This document shows positions 46,634-57,381 of a DNA stretch of 64,000 nt, piece by piece. Source of the stretch: Chitinivorax tropicus (GTDB lineage: Bacteria > Pseudomonadota > Gammaproteobacteria > Burkholderiales > SCOH01); the NCBI RefSeq assembly GCF_014202905.1, contig NZ_JACHHY010000005.1, forward strand, positions 1-64,000, in the 5' to 3' direction. A program made the translations under genes and the position numbers. How positions within the stretch are numbered: the stretch's first letter is position 1; each line of letters starts with the position of its first letter. The notes beneath the pieces are model-generated. The model saw only the letters and a program-made list of their open reading frames with translations. It had not been told where the DNA came from and searched no databases.

Positions 46634-47476
46634 TCAATTGGATTTTTGTCTAAATAGCGAACGGGCCAGAATATTCAGAGCCAATACGCTGACGGTAATC
46701 AACAGGGCGCCGCCCCAGGCCAGTTTCTGCCAATCTTCGTAGGGACTCATCGCAAATTGGAAGATCACCACCGGCAAATTGGCCATTGGCGCATTCATGT
46801 TCATGCTCCAGAACTGATTGTTCAGTGCAGTGAACAGTAACGGTGCTGTCTCGCCGCTGATGCGGGCCACAGCCAGCAGAATGCCAGTCAGAATCCCTGC
46901 TCGTGAGGCCTTCAGCGTAACAAAGGTGATCACCTTCCACTGTGGCGCACCCAGCGCAGCGGCAGCTTCACGCAGACTGTTGGGAACCAGGCGCAGCATG
47001 TTCTCGGTGGTGCGCACCACAACGGGAATCACAATCAGGCTCAGTGCCAATGCACCCGCCCAACCCGAGAAGTGCTTTACCTTCGCCACATAGATCGTAT
47101 AGACGAACAGGCCGATGACGATGGATGGCGCGGACAGCAAAATGTCATTGATGAATCGGGTGGTAGGGGCCAGCCAGCCTCGTTCACCGAATTCAGCCAG
47201 GTAGGTGCCGGCCAGAATGCCGATCGGCGTACCGATCAGCGTGCCGAACAGTGCCATGAGCAAGCTGCCGAAGATCGCGTTCAACAGCCCCCCGGCTGAG
47301 CCTGGTGGGGGTGTCATTTGCGTGAACATGGCGATGGAGATGGCATCAAAGCCATGTTGGAACAGCGTGATGAGAATCCACGCCAGCCAGAACAACCCAA
47401 ACCCCATGGTCAGAACCGACATGACGATGTTGAACGAGTTGATGAAACGGCGCTTCGCGTAAATAGTCTTATTCAT
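46634..47476 (-). CDS. pstA: Phosphate ABC transporter permease PstA
   Basis: The 280-residue inner-membrane permease has about six hydrophobic segments and the binding-protein-dependent transport loop around [11 protein letters not shown] (EAA motif). It forms the channel with PstC. ATG 47476 is used; an in-frame GTG at 47485 follows directly after the pstC stop. It sits between pstC and pstB. Confidence 0.95.
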   Translation of the reverse strand: MNKTIYAKRRFINSFNIVMSVLTMGFGLFWLAWILITLFQHGFDAISIAMFTQMTPPPGSAGGLLNAIFGSLLMALFGTLIGTPIGILAGTYLAEFGERGWLAPTTRFINDILLSAPSIVIGLFVYTIYVAKVKHFSGWAGALALSLIVIPVVVRTTENMLRLVPNSLREAAAALGAPQWKVITFVTLKASRAGILTGILLAVARISGETAPLLFTALNNQFWSMNMNAPMANLPVVIFQFAMSPYEDWQKLAWGGALLITVSVLALNILARSLFRQKSN

Positions 47477-47485
47477 AATGGGCAC

Positions 47486-48490
47486 TCAGCTCGACTGGCC
47501 TTCACGTTTTTGCAGCTGTATCAGCAATACCTTGGAAAGCGCCAGCACGATAAAGGTGATGACAAACAAGATCAGACCCAGCGTAATCAATGAGCTGGTG
47601 TACAGCTCACCCGTGGCTTCGGTGAACTCGTTGGCCAACGATGACGCAATACTGTTGCCAGGCATGAACAACGAGACGTTGAATTCATGGGCATTGCCGA
47701 TCAGGAAGGTGACAGCCATGGTTTCACCCAGCGCACGACCCAGCCCCAGCATGATGCCACCGATCACCCCAGCCTTGGTGTATGGCAAGACCACACTGCG
47801 CATCACCTCCCAAGTGGTGCCACCCAGCCCATAGGCCGATTCCTTTAACATGGGCGGGACGATTTCAAACACATCTCGCATCACCGAAGCAATGAACGGG
47901 ATCACCATGATGGCTAAAATCAGCCCGGCGGTGAACATACCAATCCCCATCGGCGGGCCGCTGAACAAGGAACCGATGATAGGGATCGGGCCGATGTGCT
48001 CATTCATCCATGGCTGGATGTGTTTAGCAAACCAGGGAGCAAAGATAAACAACCCCCACATGCCATAAATGATGGATGGGATGCCGGCCAACAACTCGAT
48101 TGCCGTCCCTAGCGGGCGGCGCATCCACATCGGCGCCAGCTCGGTCAGGAACATGGCGATGCCAAAGCTGACCGGGATGCCAACCAGCAACGCGATGGCA
48201 GAGGTCACCAAGGTGCCATAGATCGGGATCAGCGCACCGAAGCTTTCCTGAACCGGGTCCCAATCCATGGTGACCAGAAACTTCGCGCCAAAATGCTTGA
48301 TCGCAGGTAGCGACCCTTCGATGAGCGACAAGATGATGCCCGCCAACAGCGCGAGCACAACGAACGCAAACACGCGCGTGACATTGCGAAAGATCGCATC
48401 GTATAGGCGTCCGGAATGGGTTCGCCCGGTCAATTGATGATGCTTGGGGGGCGGATTGAGCAAGGCAGGGGCTGCAGGAGCAGATTGCAT
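47486..48490 (-). CDS. pstC: Phosphate ABC transporter permease PstC
   Basis: The 334-residue permease has a long N-terminal tail, six hydrophobic segments and the EAA-type motif [11 protein letters not shown]. With PstA it forms the phosphate channel in the inner membrane. pstA begins almost directly after its stop. A perfect hairpin lies between it and pstS upstream. Confidence 0.96.
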   Translation of the reverse strand: MQSAPAAPALLNPPPKHHQLTGRTHSGRLYDAIFRNVTRVFAFVVLALLAGIILSLIEGSLPAIKHFGAKFLVTMDWDPVQESFGALIPIYGTLVTSAIALLVGIPVSFGIAMFLTELAPMWMRRPLGTAIELLAGIPSIIYGMWGLFIFAPWFAKHIQPWMNEHIGPIPIIGSLFSGPPMGIGMFTAGLILAIMVIPFIASVMRDVFEIVPPMLKESAYGLGGTTWEVMRSVVLPYTKAGVIGGIMLGLGRALGETMAVTFLIGNAHEFNVSLFMPGNSIASSLANEFTEATGELYTSSLITLGLILFVITFIVLALSKVLLIQLQKREGQSS

Positions 48491-48523
48491 TGAAAGCCTC
48501 GATTGCTACGGTTCAAACAGCAC

Positions 48524-48547
48524 GGAAGGGGCCGTCTGGCCCCTTCC
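48524..48547 (-). other. Perfect intercistronic hairpin between pstS and pstC
   Basis: GGAAGGGGCC and its complement GGCCCCTTCC around a four-base loop, about 80 bp after pstS. It lacks a T-run, so may stabilise pstS RNA or partly stop transcription, giving more PstS than PstC, A and B. Confidence 0.65.
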
Positions 48548-48626
48548 ATACGACTTCAACGAATCTCAACACGATGGCCATTAAGTTTTAACAGCACTGT
48601 AACATGTGTGAGTAAGTTTCTGTAAA

Positions 48627-49670
48627 TCAGTAGATTGCTTTGCCACTAGCGTCTTTGACCTGTGCTTTCCACGCGCTACGAACCAGCTTGACCACATTGT
48701 CCGGCAGCGGAATGTAATCAAGCTGCAGCGCAGTCTGGTCGCCTTGGTCGTATGCCCAGTCAAAGAACTTCAAGACATCCTTACCACTCTCGGCTTTCTC
48801 CTGAGACTTATGGATCAGGATGAAAGTCGCACCAGTGATCGGCCAGCTCTGCTTGCCCGGCTCATTGGTGAGGATTTCATAGAAGCCAGGCGCCTTCTCC
48901 CAGTCAGCATGAGATGCTGCTGCTTTGAAACTGTCCTCGCTCGGAGCGACAAACTGACCATCCTTATTCTGCAACTGGGTGAACGCCATCTTATTCTGCA
49001 GAGCATAAGCATACTCCACATAACCAATCGAACCCGCCGTCAGCTTCACATAGTTGGCTACACCCTCATTACCCTTGCCACCAATGCCAGTTGGCCACTT
49101 GACCGATGCCTCCTCACCAACTTTTTCCTTCCACTCAGCGCTTACCTTGGACAGATAATTGGTAAAGATGAACGTTGTGCCAGAACCATCAGAACGGCGA
49201 ACGACCGTGATCCCTTGATCCGGAAGACTCAAGCCTTGATTCAAGCTGGCGATACGGCTGTCGTTCCACTTGGTGATCTTGCCAAGAAAGATGTCGGCCA
49301 GCACAGCGGGCGTCAACTTCAACTGGCCAGGCTGCACACCTTGCAGATTAATAACCGGCACCACGCCACCCATTACAGTGGGGAACTGCATTAAACCTGC
49401 TTCTTCCAATTCCTTCGGTGTCAAAGGCTTGTCGGATGCGCCGAAATCAACAGTTTTTGCCTTGATCTGCTTGATGCCACCACCGGAACCGATGGATTGA
49501 TAATTCAAGCCAACACCGGTTTTGGCCTTGTAGGCTTCAGCCCATTTCGCATAGAGCGGATAAGGGAAAGTCGCGCCAGCACCCGTGATATCTGCAGCAG
49601 ATGCAAAAGGAGCATAAAAAGCTGTTGCGCAGAAAGTAACCACAAGGCTGCGGGCAAAAATGGCTTTCAT
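48627..49670 (-). CDS. pstS: Phosphate-binding periplasmic protein PstS
   Basis: The 347-residue protein has a Sec signal (1-25, ending A-S-A) followed by the mature start A-D-I-T-G-A-G-A-T-F-P-Y-P, and the phosphate-contacting segments S-I-G-S-G-G-G-I-K-Q-I, D-F-G-A-S-D and R-R-S-D-G-S-G-T-T-F. It captures phosphate for PstCAB. Two Pho-box-like repeats precede it. Confidence 0.97.
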   Translation of the reverse strand: MKAIFARSLVVTFCATAFYAPFASAADITGAGATFPYPLYAKWAEAYKAKTGVGLNYQSIGSGGGIKQIKAKTVDFGASDKPLTPKELEEAGLMQFPTVMGGVVPVINLQGVQPGQLKLTPAVLADIFLGKITKWNDSRIASLNQGLSLPDQGITVVRRSDGSGTTFIFTNYLSKVSAEWKEKVGEEASVKWPTGIGGKGNEGVANYVKLTAGSIGYVEYAYALQNKMAFTQLQNKDGQFVAPSEDSFKAAASHADWEKAPGFYEILTNEPGKQSWPITGATFILIHKSQEKAESGKDVLKFFDWAYDQGDQTALQLDYIPLPDNVVKLVRSAWKAQVKDASGKAIY

Positions 49671-49698
49671 GAACGACTCCGAATATAGGAAGATTTCG

Positions 49699-49767
49699 AT
49701 TACAAAACAATGAAAAACGAAGAAAGCGCCGCCATATTAGTAGATCAAGGTTGCAGAAATATTACAA
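49699..49767 (-). promoter_or_regulatory. Two Pho-box-like elements before pstS
   Basis: On the minus strand TTGTAAT-ATTT-CTGCAAC (49750-49767) and TTTTCAT-TGTT-TTGTAAT (49699-49716). Each has two 7-mers spaced by four, like the PhoB half-sites CTGTCAT, with about two mismatches per 7-mer. PhoB control of pstS is general knowledge; these sites are a sequence inference. Confidence 0.5.
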
Positions 49768-49798
49768 ATCATCATCCATCCGAAACCAGGGCGGGCAT

Positions 49799-49828
49799 TT
49801 GACTGCCCGCGAAAGCTATGCGTATAAT
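49799..49828 (+). promoter_or_regulatory. Sigma-70 promoter upstream of secG
   Basis: TTGACT (49799-49804) and TATAAT (49823-49828) spaced by 18 bp. It leaves an untranslated leader of about 160 nt before secG, with no recognised RNA element. Confidence 0.7.
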
Positions 49829-49995
49829 CCGCAGGCTTTGCGAAACGGGCGCTGCGTAAAGCGTGCTTCAGATCGGGTTTCCGTCTGCGTTTGGCTTTAG
49901 AAAGCATTTGATATGTGCTCTGGCTAAATAAACACAGTCTTTGAGGATGTAGAGCTTAAAGATTTGCGGCAGAGTTCAATTTTTAGGTAGAATAT

Positions 49996-50331
49996 ATGGA
50001 AATCCTGAAGCTGATAGTGCAAATAGTCAATGTGCTTTCTGCGGTATCACTGATCGTCTTGGTTCTAATGCAGCACGGGAAAGGTGCTGACATGGGCGCT
50101 GCATTCGGTAGTGGTGCTTCGGGTAGTCTTTTTGGGGCGGCGGGCTCTGCGAACTTTCTGAGTCGTGCAACTGCTGTCTCTGCGCTGGTATTCTTTGTAA
50201 CCTGCATGAGTTTGGTGGCCTTGGATGCCAAAAAGCCTGGTGGGTTGGGAGTAATGGAATCGCACGCTGTTCCGGCTGCCCCGGTTCAGCAGCCTGCTCA
50301 GGCGCCGAAGCCTGCAGGGATTCCGGAGTAA
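49996..50331 (+). CDS. secG: Protein translocase subunit SecG
   Basis: SecG is a small subunit of the SecYEG translocon. The 111-residue protein has two membrane segments (about 3-24 and 53-75), the conserved L-M-Q-H-G-K-G-A-D-M-G-A-A-F-G-S-G-A-S loop and a proline/alanine-rich tail. AGGTAGA precedes the ATG. The order secG-tRNA-Leu-nuoA is common in betaproteobacteria; the usual upstream tpiA is absent. Confidence 0.96.
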   Translation: MEILKLIVQIVNVLSAVSLIVLVLMQHGKGADMGAAFGSGASGSLFGAAGSANFLSRATAVSALVFFVTCMSLVALDAKKPGGLGVMESHAVPAAPVQQPAQAPKPAGIPE

Positions 50332-50337
50332 GTTTTG

Positions 50338-50423
50338 GCCGACATGGTGAAATTGGTAGACACGCTATCTTGAGGGGGTAGTGGGCGTAGCCCGTGTGAG
50401 TTCGAGTCTCACTGTCGGCACCA
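50338..50423 (+). tRNA. tRNA-Leu (anticodon GAG)
   Basis: An 86-nt class II tRNA with encoded CCA: acceptor GCCGACA/TGTCGGC, anticodon stem CTATC/GGTAG, loop TTGAGGG (anticodon GAG). Six bases after secG. Confidence 0.96.
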
Positions 50424-50479
50424 TCATTAATCAGGTGGCTCTTTTGCCTGGTTTGCGCTACAACTGATAAAAATCGGCA

Positions 50480-50508
50480 TTTTAAGGGCGGCTTGACCGC
50501 CCTTAAAA
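50480..50508 (+). terminator. Perfect hairpin before nuoA
   Basis: A 12-bp stem TTTTAAGGGCGG / CCGCCCTTAAAA with a five-base loop, 26 bp before nuoA. No T-run follows, so an attenuator or RNA-processing site is possible. Confidence 0.6.
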
Positions 50509-50533
50509 GCTAATGCGCGGTAGTGGGGTGCAA

Positions 50534-50890
50534 ATGCTACAACAATATTTTCCCATTCTTTTATTCTGTGCGGTCGGTCTTGCTGTTGGTGTGGGCCCGA
50601 TGTTGCTGGCTTGGTTGGTTTCTCCAAATAAGCCGGATGCGCAGAAGCTCTCTCCTTATGAGTGCGGCTTTGAGGCATTCGAAGACGCTCGCATGAAGTT
50701 CGATGTTCGTTATTACCTGATAGCGATTCTTTTCATTATCTTTGATCTGGAAACGGCCTTTTTGCTGCCCTGGGGTGTTGCACTGCGTGACCTGGGTTCA
50801 TCCGGCTTGATTACCATGGCGGTGTTTCTGGTCGAGCTGGTGATTGGCTTTGTCTATTTGTGGAAAAAAGGTGCGCTGGAATGGGAATAG
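50534..50890 (+). CDS. nuoA: NADH dehydrogenase I subunit A
   Basis: NuoA is a three-helix membrane subunit of complex I. The 118-residue protein has the [10 protein letters not shown] motif with the conserved loop cysteine. ATG 50534 has GTGGGG upstream. Its stop overlaps the nuoB start. First gene of nuoA-N. Confidence 0.96.
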   Translation: MLQQYFPILLFCAVGLAVGVGPMLLAWLVSPNKPDAQKLSPYECGFEAFEDARMKFDVRYYLIAILFIIFDLETAFLLPWGVALRDLGSSGLITMAVFLVELVIGFVYLWKKGALEWE

Positions 50891-51357
50891 AAGGCGTATT
50901 GGAGAAGGGTTTTGTCACGACAACAGCTGATAAGGTCATCAACTGGGCTCGGACGGGTTCCCTTTGGCCGATGACTTTTGGTTTGGCGTGCTGTGCTGTT
51001 GAAATGATGCATGCAGGCGCATCACGTTATGATCTGGATCGCTTTGGTGTGGTGTTTCGTCCCAGTCCGCGCCAGTCTGATTTGATGATTGTGGCAGGGA
51101 CGCTCTGTAATAAGATGGCGCCTGCGTTGCGCAAGGTTTATGACCAGATGCCGGAGCCTCGTTGGGTTCTGTCCATGGGTTCCTGTGCAAATGGTGGCGG
51201 CTACTATCACTATTCTTATTCTGTGGTGCGTGGCTGTGATCGGATTGTTCCGGTCGATGTGTATGTGCCCGGCTGCCCGCCGACGGCTGAAGCGTTGCTG
51301 TATGGCATCATCCAGCTTCAGAATAAGATCAAGCGTACTTGTACGATTGCCCGTTGA
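50881..51357 (+). CDS. nuoB: NADH dehydrogenase I subunit B
   Basis: NuoB (158 residues) carries the N2 [4Fe-4S] cluster next to quinone. The motif L-A-C-C-A-V-E-M-M and later cysteines (M-G-S-C-A and P-G-C-P-P) are seen. ATG 50881 lies inside the nuoA end. Confidence 0.97.
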   Translation: MGIEGVLEKGFVTTTADKVINWARTGSLWPMTFGLACCAVEMMHAGASRYDLDRFGVVFRPSPRQSDLMIVAGTLCNKMAPALRKVYDQMPEPRWVLSMGSCANGGGYYHYSYSVVRGCDRIVPVDVYVPGCPPTAEALLYGIIQLQNKIKRTCTIAR

Positions 51358-51368
51358 GCAAGGTTAAC

Positions 51369-51962
51369 ATGAGTCAAAAGCTGGAAAATCTCTCCGCAGC
51401 ACTTGATCGTGTCTTGGCGGATAAAATCGTTTCTAAGGTCTGTGTGCTGGGTGAGCTGACCATCGTCATCCGGGCTTCTGATTGGCTCGACGTCTCCTGT
51501 ACACTGCGTGACGATGTGGCATTGTCATTCGAGCAGTGTACTGACGTCTGTGGCATGGACTACAGTTCCTACGGGGATGGTCGCTGGGATGGTGCGCGCT
51601 TTGCGGTGGTTTACCATCTACTGTCTGTGAGACAGAACTGGCGGCTTCGTGTCAGGGTGTTCGCTGCTGATGACGAGATGCCTGTTGTGCCCTCACTCGT
51701 GACGATCTGGCCGGGTGTTAATTGGTTCGAACGTGAGGCTTTCGATCTATTTGGTATTGTCTTTGAAGGGCACCCGGATCTTCGTAGAATCCTCACCGAC
51801 TATGGTTTTGTTGGTCACCCTTTCCGTAAGGATTTCCCGCTGTCTGGTCATGTTGAAATGCGCTTCGACCCAGAGCAAGGTCGCGTTATCTATCAACCAG
51901 TGACAATCGAACCGCGCGAGATAACGCCGCGAATCATCCGCGAGGAGAACTACGGTGGCTGA
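51369..51962 (+). CDS. nuoC: NADH dehydrogenase I subunit C
   Basis: NuoC (197 residues, the 30-kDa subunit) is a peripheral-arm protein with the signature [24 protein letters not shown] precedes ATG 51369. Separate from nuoD here, unlike the fused NuoCD of E. coli. Overlaps nuoD by 8 bp. Confidence 0.97.
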   Translation: MSQKLENLSAALDRVLADKIVSKVCVLGELTIVIRASDWLDVSCTLRDDVALSFEQCTDVCGMDYSSYGDGRWDGARFAVVYHLLSVRQNWRLRVRVFAADDEMPVVPSLVTIWPGVNWFEREAFDLFGIVFEGHPDLRRILTDYGFVGHPFRKDFPLSGHVEMRFDPEQGRVIYQPVTIEPREITPRIIREENYGG

Positions 51963-53208
51963 AATCCGTAATTACACGCTGAACTTCGGGCCGCAACACC
52001 CTGCTGCCCATGGTGTATTGCGTTTGGTACTGGAGTTGGATGGTGAGGTAATTGAGCGGGCAGATCCGCACATTGGCCTGTTGCACCGTGGTACAGAGAA
52101 GCTTGCCGAAAGCAAGACATTCATCCAGTCGCTTCCATATATGGATCGCCTCGATTATGTGTCGATGATGTGTAACGAGCACGCCTATGTGATGGCGATC
52201 GAGAAGCTGTTACAGATTGACGTGCCGATCCGTGCACAATACATCCGCGTCATGTTCGACGAGATCACTCGTATCCTGAACCACCTGCTGTGGATCGGTG
52301 CGCATGCACTGGATATCGGCGCAATGACGATGTTCCTTTATGCCTTCCGCGAACGTGAAGATCTCATGGATTGCTACGAAGCCGTCTCCGGAGCTCGCAT
52401 GCATGCGGCTTATTATCGCCCGGGTGGCGTGTATCGTGATCTGCCGGATCGGATGCCACAATACACTTTCTCCAAGATCAAGAATGATCAACAGCTGAAA
52501 GCGCTGAACGAAAATCGGCAAGGCTCCCTGCTTGACTTCATTGAAGACTTCACCAATCGCTTCCCTGGTTGCGTTGATGATTATGAAACATTATTGACTG
52601 ACAATCGGATTTGGAAGCAGCGTACCGTTGGTATTGGCGTGGTATCGCCAGATCGGGCCAAGGCGCTGGGCTTCACGGGGCCGATGTTACGCGGCTCAGG
52701 CGTTGCCTGGGATTTGCGTAAAACACAGCCTTATGAGGTCTATGCCAACATGGACTTTGATATTCCGGTTGGTGTTGAGGGTGATTGCTATGATCGTTAT
52801 CTGGTGCGGGTTCAGGAAATGCGTGAGTCCAACCGGATTGTCAAGCAATGTATAGACTGGCTACGAAAAAATCCAGGCCCTGTGATCACAGGTGACCATA
52901 AAGTGGCCCCGCCTTCTCGATTGGCCATGAAGACCAATATGGAAGAGTTGATTCACCACTTCAAGCTATTCACCGAGGGCATGCACGTTCCAGAGGGTGA
53001 AGCCTATGCTGCGGTGGAGCATCCCAAGGGTGAATTTGGTATTTATTTGGTATCTGACGGTGCCAACAAGCCTTATCGATTGAAAATTCGCGCGCCAGGT
53101 TTTCCGCATTTGGCAGCGTTGGATGAAATGGCTCGCGGTCACATGATTGCTGATGCGGTTGCCATTATCGGTACCCAAGATATCGTATTCGGGGAGATTG
53201 ACCGCTGA
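51955..53208 (+). CDS. nuoD: NADH dehydrogenase I subunit D
   Basis: NuoD (417 residues, 49-kDa subunit) forms the quinone site. The N-terminal [13 protein letters not shown] and the R-G-S-G motif are present. The start is GTG 51955, with GAGGAG before it, and it overlaps nuoC. Confidence 0.97.
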   Translation: MAEIRNYTLNFGPQHPAAHGVLRLVLELDGEVIERADPHIGLLHRGTEKLAESKTFIQSLPYMDRLDYVSMMCNEHAYVMAIEKLLQIDVPIRAQYIRVMFDEITRILNHLLWIGAHALDIGAMTMFLYAFREREDLMDCYEAVSGARMHAAYYRPGGVYRDLPDRMPQYTFSKIKNDQQLKALNENRQGSLLDFIEDFTNRFPGCVDDYETLLTDNRIWKQRTVGIGVVSPDRAKALGFTGPMLRGSGVAWDLRKTQPYEVYANMDFDIPVGVEGDCYDRYLVRVQEMRESNRIVKQCIDWLRKNPGPVITGDHKVAPPSRLAMKTNMEELIHHFKLFTEGMHVPEGEAYAAVEHPKGEFGIYLVSDGANKPYRLKIRAPGFPHLAALDEMARGHMIADAVAIIGTQDIVFGEIDR

Positions 53209-53681
53209 TGCTGTCCGCTGAGTCCCTTGCAAAAATTGATCGTGAAGTAGCCAAGTATCCCGCCGACCAAAAGCGCTCTGCGGTGATGGGCGCATTGCGC
53301 ATTGCGCAAGTCGAGAAGCGCTGGTTAAGTGCTGAATTGATCGAATATGTTGCCAACTACCTGCAGATTCCGCCCGTTGCAGCTTATGAGGTGGCAACTT
53401 TCTATAACATGTATGACCTCAAGCCCGTTGGTAAATACAAACTGACGGTGTGTACCAATCTGCCCTGTGCCTTGTCTGGAGGCGTTGATGCCGGTGAGTA
53501 TCTACAGAAGAAATTAGGCATTGGTTACGGTGAGACAACTGCCGATGGCAAGTTCACCCTGATTGAGGGGGAGTGCATGGGTGCTTGCGGCGATGCGCCG
53601 GTCATGCTGTTGAATAACCATTCAATGTGCAGCTTCATGTCGCGTGAGGCCATCGACAAGAAACTCTCGGAGCTGGAATAA
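53208..53681 (+). CDS. nuoE: NADH dehydrogenase I subunit E
   Basis: NuoE (157 residues) is the 24-kDa subunit with a [2Fe-2S] cluster: C-T-N-L-P-C and C-M-G-A-C-G. It starts on the last base of nuoD (TGATG). Confidence 0.97.
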   Translation: MLSAESLAKIDREVAKYPADQKRSAVMGALRIAQVEKRWLSAELIEYVANYLQIPPVAAYEVATFYNMYDLKPVGKYKLTVCTNLPCALSGGVDAGEYLQKKLGIGYGETTADGKFTLIEGECMGACGDAPVMLLNNHSMCSFMSREAIDKKLSELE

Positions 53682-54977
53682 ATGGCTGTCTTTGAGAATG
53701 GTGTAATTTTCGAGGGTGTTGATACCAGCGATTCACAGTGTTGGACGCTGGAAGCCTATCGTGCACGTGGCGGCTATAAAGCATTGACGCGCATTCTTGA
53801 GTCCAAGATGACTCAGGATGAAGTGATTGCGGAGGTGAAAGGCTCGTCTTTGCGGGGGCGTGGTGGTGCGGGCTTTCCGACGGGTCTGAAATGGAGCTTC
53901 ATGCCACGGCAGTTCCCCGGTGATAAATATGTCGTTTGCAATAGCGATGAAGGTGAGCCCGGAACATTCAAAGACCGTGACATTATGCGATATAACCCTC
54001 ACTCATTGATTGAGGGCATGATCATCGCCGGTTACGCCATGGGGGCCAAGCGTGGCTATAACTACATCCATGGCGAGATCTTTGAGGTTTATGAGTTATT
54101 TGAAGCAGCGCTGGATGAGGCTCGGCAAGCCGGATTGCTCGGGGAAAACATCCTGGGCTCTGGGTTCACTTTCGACTTGTTCGCCCACCATGGATATGGT
54201 GCCTACATCTGCGGGGAAGAGACTGCGCTGCTGGAGTCGCTTGAAGGGAAGAAAGGGCAGCCTCGTTTCAAGCCGCCGTTCCCGGCAAGTTTTGGCTTGT
54301 ATGGTAAGCCGACCACAATCAACAACACTGAATCCTTTGCTTCTGTTCCGTTCATCATTCGCGATGGGGCGCAGAAGTTTCTGGAGTTGGGCAAGCCTAA
54401 TAACGGCGGAACCAAGCTGTTCTCTGTATCTGGCCATGTCAATCGGCCTGGTAACTTCGAAATCCCATTAGGTACACCATTTTCAACCCTGCTGGAAATG
54501 GCTGGTGGTATGCGCGGCGGGAAAAAACTGAAGGCCGTGATTCCTGGCGGTTCCTCCGCTCCTGTACTGCCCGGTGATGTGATGATGGATCTGACCATGG
54601 ATTACGACAGTATCTCCAAGGCTGGATCAATGCTTGGTTCCGGCGCGGTCATCGTCATGAATGAAGATATCTGTATGGTGAAAGCATTGGAACGCTTAGC
54701 CTATTTCTATCATGAGGAGTCATGCGGCCAGTGTACCCCTTGCCGAGAGGGGACGGGTTGGCTGTATCGAGTGATCCACCGCATTGAAAATGGTCTGGGG
54801 CGCCCAGAGGATCTCGATCTGTTGGATTCCGTAGGAAACAACATGGCAGGCAAGACGATCTGTGCGCTTGCTGATGCTGCGGTATTCCCGGTGCGTAGCT
54901 TCACCAAGCATTTCCGCAAAGAGTTCGAATATCACATCGAACATAAGAAGTGCATGGTTGATCACAAATGGTGTTGA
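53682..54977 (+). CDS. nuoF: NADH dehydrogenase I subunit F
   Basis: NuoF (431 residues) binds NADH and FMN. Motifs: [21 protein letters not shown] and the cluster [11 protein letters not shown]. It starts directly after nuoE. Confidence 0.97.
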   Translation: MAVFENGVIFEGVDTSDSQCWTLEAYRARGGYKALTRILESKMTQDEVIAEVKGSSLRGRGGAGFPTGLKWSFMPRQFPGDKYVVCNSDEGEPGTFKDRDIMRYNPHSLIEGMIIAGYAMGAKRGYNYIHGEIFEVYELFEAALDEARQAGLLGENILGSGFTFDLFAHHGYGAYICGEETALLESLEGKKGQPRFKPPFPASFGLYGKPTTINNTESFASVPFIIRDGAQKFLELGKPNNGGTKLFSVSGHVNRPGNFEIPLGTPFSTLLEMAGGMRGGKKLKAVIPGGSSAPVLPGDVMMDLTMDYDSISKAGSMLGSGAVIVMNEDICMVKALERLAYFYHEESCGQCTPCREGTGWLYRVIHRIENGLGRPEDLDLLDSVGNNMAGKTICALADAAVFPVRSFTKHFRKEFEYHIEHKKCMVDHKWC

Positions 54978-55013
54978 TCCGTTGATGGATCGAACGACAG
55001 GTAGCGAATAGCG

Positions 55014-57380
55014 ATGCTTGAAATTGAAATTGATGGCAAAAAACTGACGGTGCCGGATGGATCGACCGTCATGGAGGCTGCGAACTCCGTAGGTACTTAT
55101 ATCCCACACTTCTGCTATCACAAGAAGTTATCCATTGCGGCCAATTGCCGTATGTGTCTGGTGGAGGTGGAGAAAGCACCTAAACCGTTACCTGCCTGTG
55201 CCACCCCCGTCACGGATGGGATGAAAGTCCATACGCACTCTTCTTTGGCTTCCAAAGCTCAAAAAGGCGTGATGGAATTCCTGTTGATCAATCACCCATT
55301 GGATTGCCCAATATGTGATCAAGGTGGCGAATGCCAGCTTCAGGATCTGGCGGTTGGGTATGGTAATACTGCATCGCGCTACCAGGAAGAAAAGCGTGTG
55401 GTGGTCAACAAGAATATGGGGCCGTTGATTTCGACGGACATGACCCGCTGCATTCACTGTACTCGTTGTGTTCGATTTACTGAAGAGATTGGCGGATTTC
55501 AGGAAATCGGCATGGCCAATCGTGGCGAACACTCTGAGATCCTGCCTTTTATCAACAAGACGGTTGATTCCGAGATCTCTGGTAACGTCATTGATCTCTG
55601 TCCTGTTGGCGCATTGACATCAAAGCCCTTCCGCTATTCAGCCAGAACGTGGGAGTTGTCCCGCCGTAAATCTGTCAGCCCCCATGATGGTCTGGGGAGC
55701 AATCTGGTTGTGCAGGTGAAACAGTCCCGTGTTATGCGTGTGCTGCCGCGTGAAAATGAGTCGATCAACGAATGCTGGATTGCAGATCGTGATCGTTTCT
55801 CATACGAGGCGTTGAATTCTGAAGCCCGTTTGACCAAGCCTATGCTCAAGCATGATGGCAAATGGCATGAGGTGGAATGGCAAACCGCGCTGGACTATGT
55901 TGTTCACGGCTTGACCGACATTAAAGCGCGGCATGGTGCGGCGAGCATCGGTGCTTTGGCTACCCCACATAGCACACTGGAAGAGCTGTATCTGTTACAA
56001 AAACTTGTGCGAGGGCTGGGTTGTGGCAACGTTGATACGCGCATGCGCCAACGTGATTTCCGCGGGGATGCAGTAGATAAACACATTACCTATCTGGGTA
56101 TGCCGATCACCGCGCTCCGTAAGCTTGACCGCATCTTGTTGATTGGTGCCAACGTCCGTAAAGAACAGCCACTGATTGCCGCTAAGCTCAGGCATGCGGT
56201 GAAAAAGGGCGCACAGCTGTCGGTGATTCAAAGCAGCGATGACGATCTGCTGTGCTCAACGCACACCAAGCTGGTGGTGGCCCCCAATGTGATAGCTGCA
56301 CAACTTGCAGCGGTGTTGAAAGCGCTGCTGGAAATCAAAGGTGCTGTGGTTCCTGATGCGGTTTCCTCCTTGTTGGCCGATGCACTGGTGACAGAGTCAG
56401 CACGCGCGATCGCAATCAGTTTAAGCAGTGGCGAGCATGGCGCTATCTTGTTGGGTCAGGCCGCCCTGTATCACCCAGACTACAGCATGATCCGTTTACT
56501 GGCTGGTGAGCTGGCTACGTTGGCGGGCGTTACGGTCGGGGAGCTTACGCCTGCAGCAAACACGGTTGGCGCCGCATTGGCAGGTGCTCACCCTCTACGT
56601 GGCGAGCTTTCTACCGATGCAATTCAAGGATTGAATGCACGCGAGATGTTTGAACAACCTCGCAGGGCATACCTGTTGTTGAACGCGGAAGTTGAGCTGG
56701 ACGCCCACAATCCGCAACAGGCGATGTCTGCGGTCAAGCAGGCTGATATGGTTGTGGCGATGTCTGCTTTCAAACATGAAGCGATCGATTACGCCGATGT
56801 CTTATTGCCTATCGCACCATTCAGTGAAACCTCCGGTACATTCGTCAATATGGAAGGTCTGCCTCAGAGCTTCAATGGCGTTGTGAAACCACTGGGAGAC
56901 GCCCGTCCAGCCTGGAAGGTGTTACGTGTTTTGGCTAACCTGCTTGGCTTGTCGGGTTTTGACTTCAACACATCAGAAGAAGTGCGGGATACCGTGCTCA
57001 AAGGCGGGCAGGCTTCAGTGGATGCGCAGCTGAAAAATGTCACTTCAGTCAAAGCGCAGCCTTTGGAACAGCCTGCAGGATTGGCTCGCTTGGGTGAGGT
57101 GCCAATCTATCAATCGGATGCCTTGGTTCGTAGAGCACCAGCTCTTCAGATGACAAAAGATGGCAAAACGTTTGTCGCCTCCATCAACGGCAAATTGGCC
57201 AACGAACTTGGTTTAACCGATGGCTGCGATGTCAAAGTCACGCAGCAAGATGGGTATGCCAAATTAAAGCTGGTCATTGACGATAAACTGCCTGATCAGG
57301 TCGTGCGCGTGCCATCTGGGCATCCAGCGGTAATGACATTGGGCGACATGTTTGGTTCGATTGCATTGGAGCGCGTGTAA
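55014..57380 (+). CDS. nuoG: NADH dehydrogenase I subunit G
   Basis: NuoG (788 residues) holds several clusters: [2Fe-2S] ligands in C-Y-H-K and C-R-M-C, the H-x3-C-x2-C-x5-C motif around [10 protein letters not shown], and C-I-H-C-T-R-C. A molybdopterin-oxidoreductase-like region makes up the rest. Starts 36 bp after nuoF. Confidence 0.96.
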   Translation: MLEIEIDGKKLTVPDGSTVMEAANSVGTYIPHFCYHKKLSIAANCRMCLVEVEKAPKPLPACATPVTDGMKVHTHSSLASKAQKGVMEFLLINHPLDCPICDQGGECQLQDLAVGYGNTASRYQEEKRVVVNKNMGPLISTDMTRCIHCTRCVRFTEEIGGFQEIGMANRGEHSEILPFINKTVDSEISGNVIDLCPVGALTSKPFRYSARTWELSRRKSVSPHDGLGSNLVVQVKQSRVMRVLPRENESINECWIADRDRFSYEALNSEARLTKPMLKHDGKWHEVEWQTALDYVVHGLTDIKARHGAASIGALATPHSTLEELYLLQKLVRGLGCGNVDTRMRQRDFRGDAVDKHITYLGMPITALRKLDRILLIGANVRKEQPLIAAKLRHAVKKGAQLSVIQSSDDDLLCSTHTKLVVAPNVIAAQLAAVLKALLEIKGAVVPDAVSSLLADALVTESARAIAISLSSGEHGAILLGQAALYHPDYSMIRLLAGELATLAGVTVGELTPAANTVGAALAGAHPLRGELSTDAIQGLNAREMFEQPRRAYLLLNAEVELDAHNPQQAMSAVKQADMVVAMSAFKHEAIDYADVLLPIAPFSETSGTFVNMEGLPQSFNGVVKPLGDARPAWKVLRVLANLLGLSGFDFNTSEEVRDTVLKGGQASVDAQLKNVTSVKAQPLEQPAGLARLGEVPIYQSDALVRRAPALQMTKDGKTFVASINGKLANELGLTDGCDVKVTQQDGYAKLKLVIDDKLPDQVVRVPSGHPAVMTLGDMFGSIALERV

Positions 57381-57381
57381 G

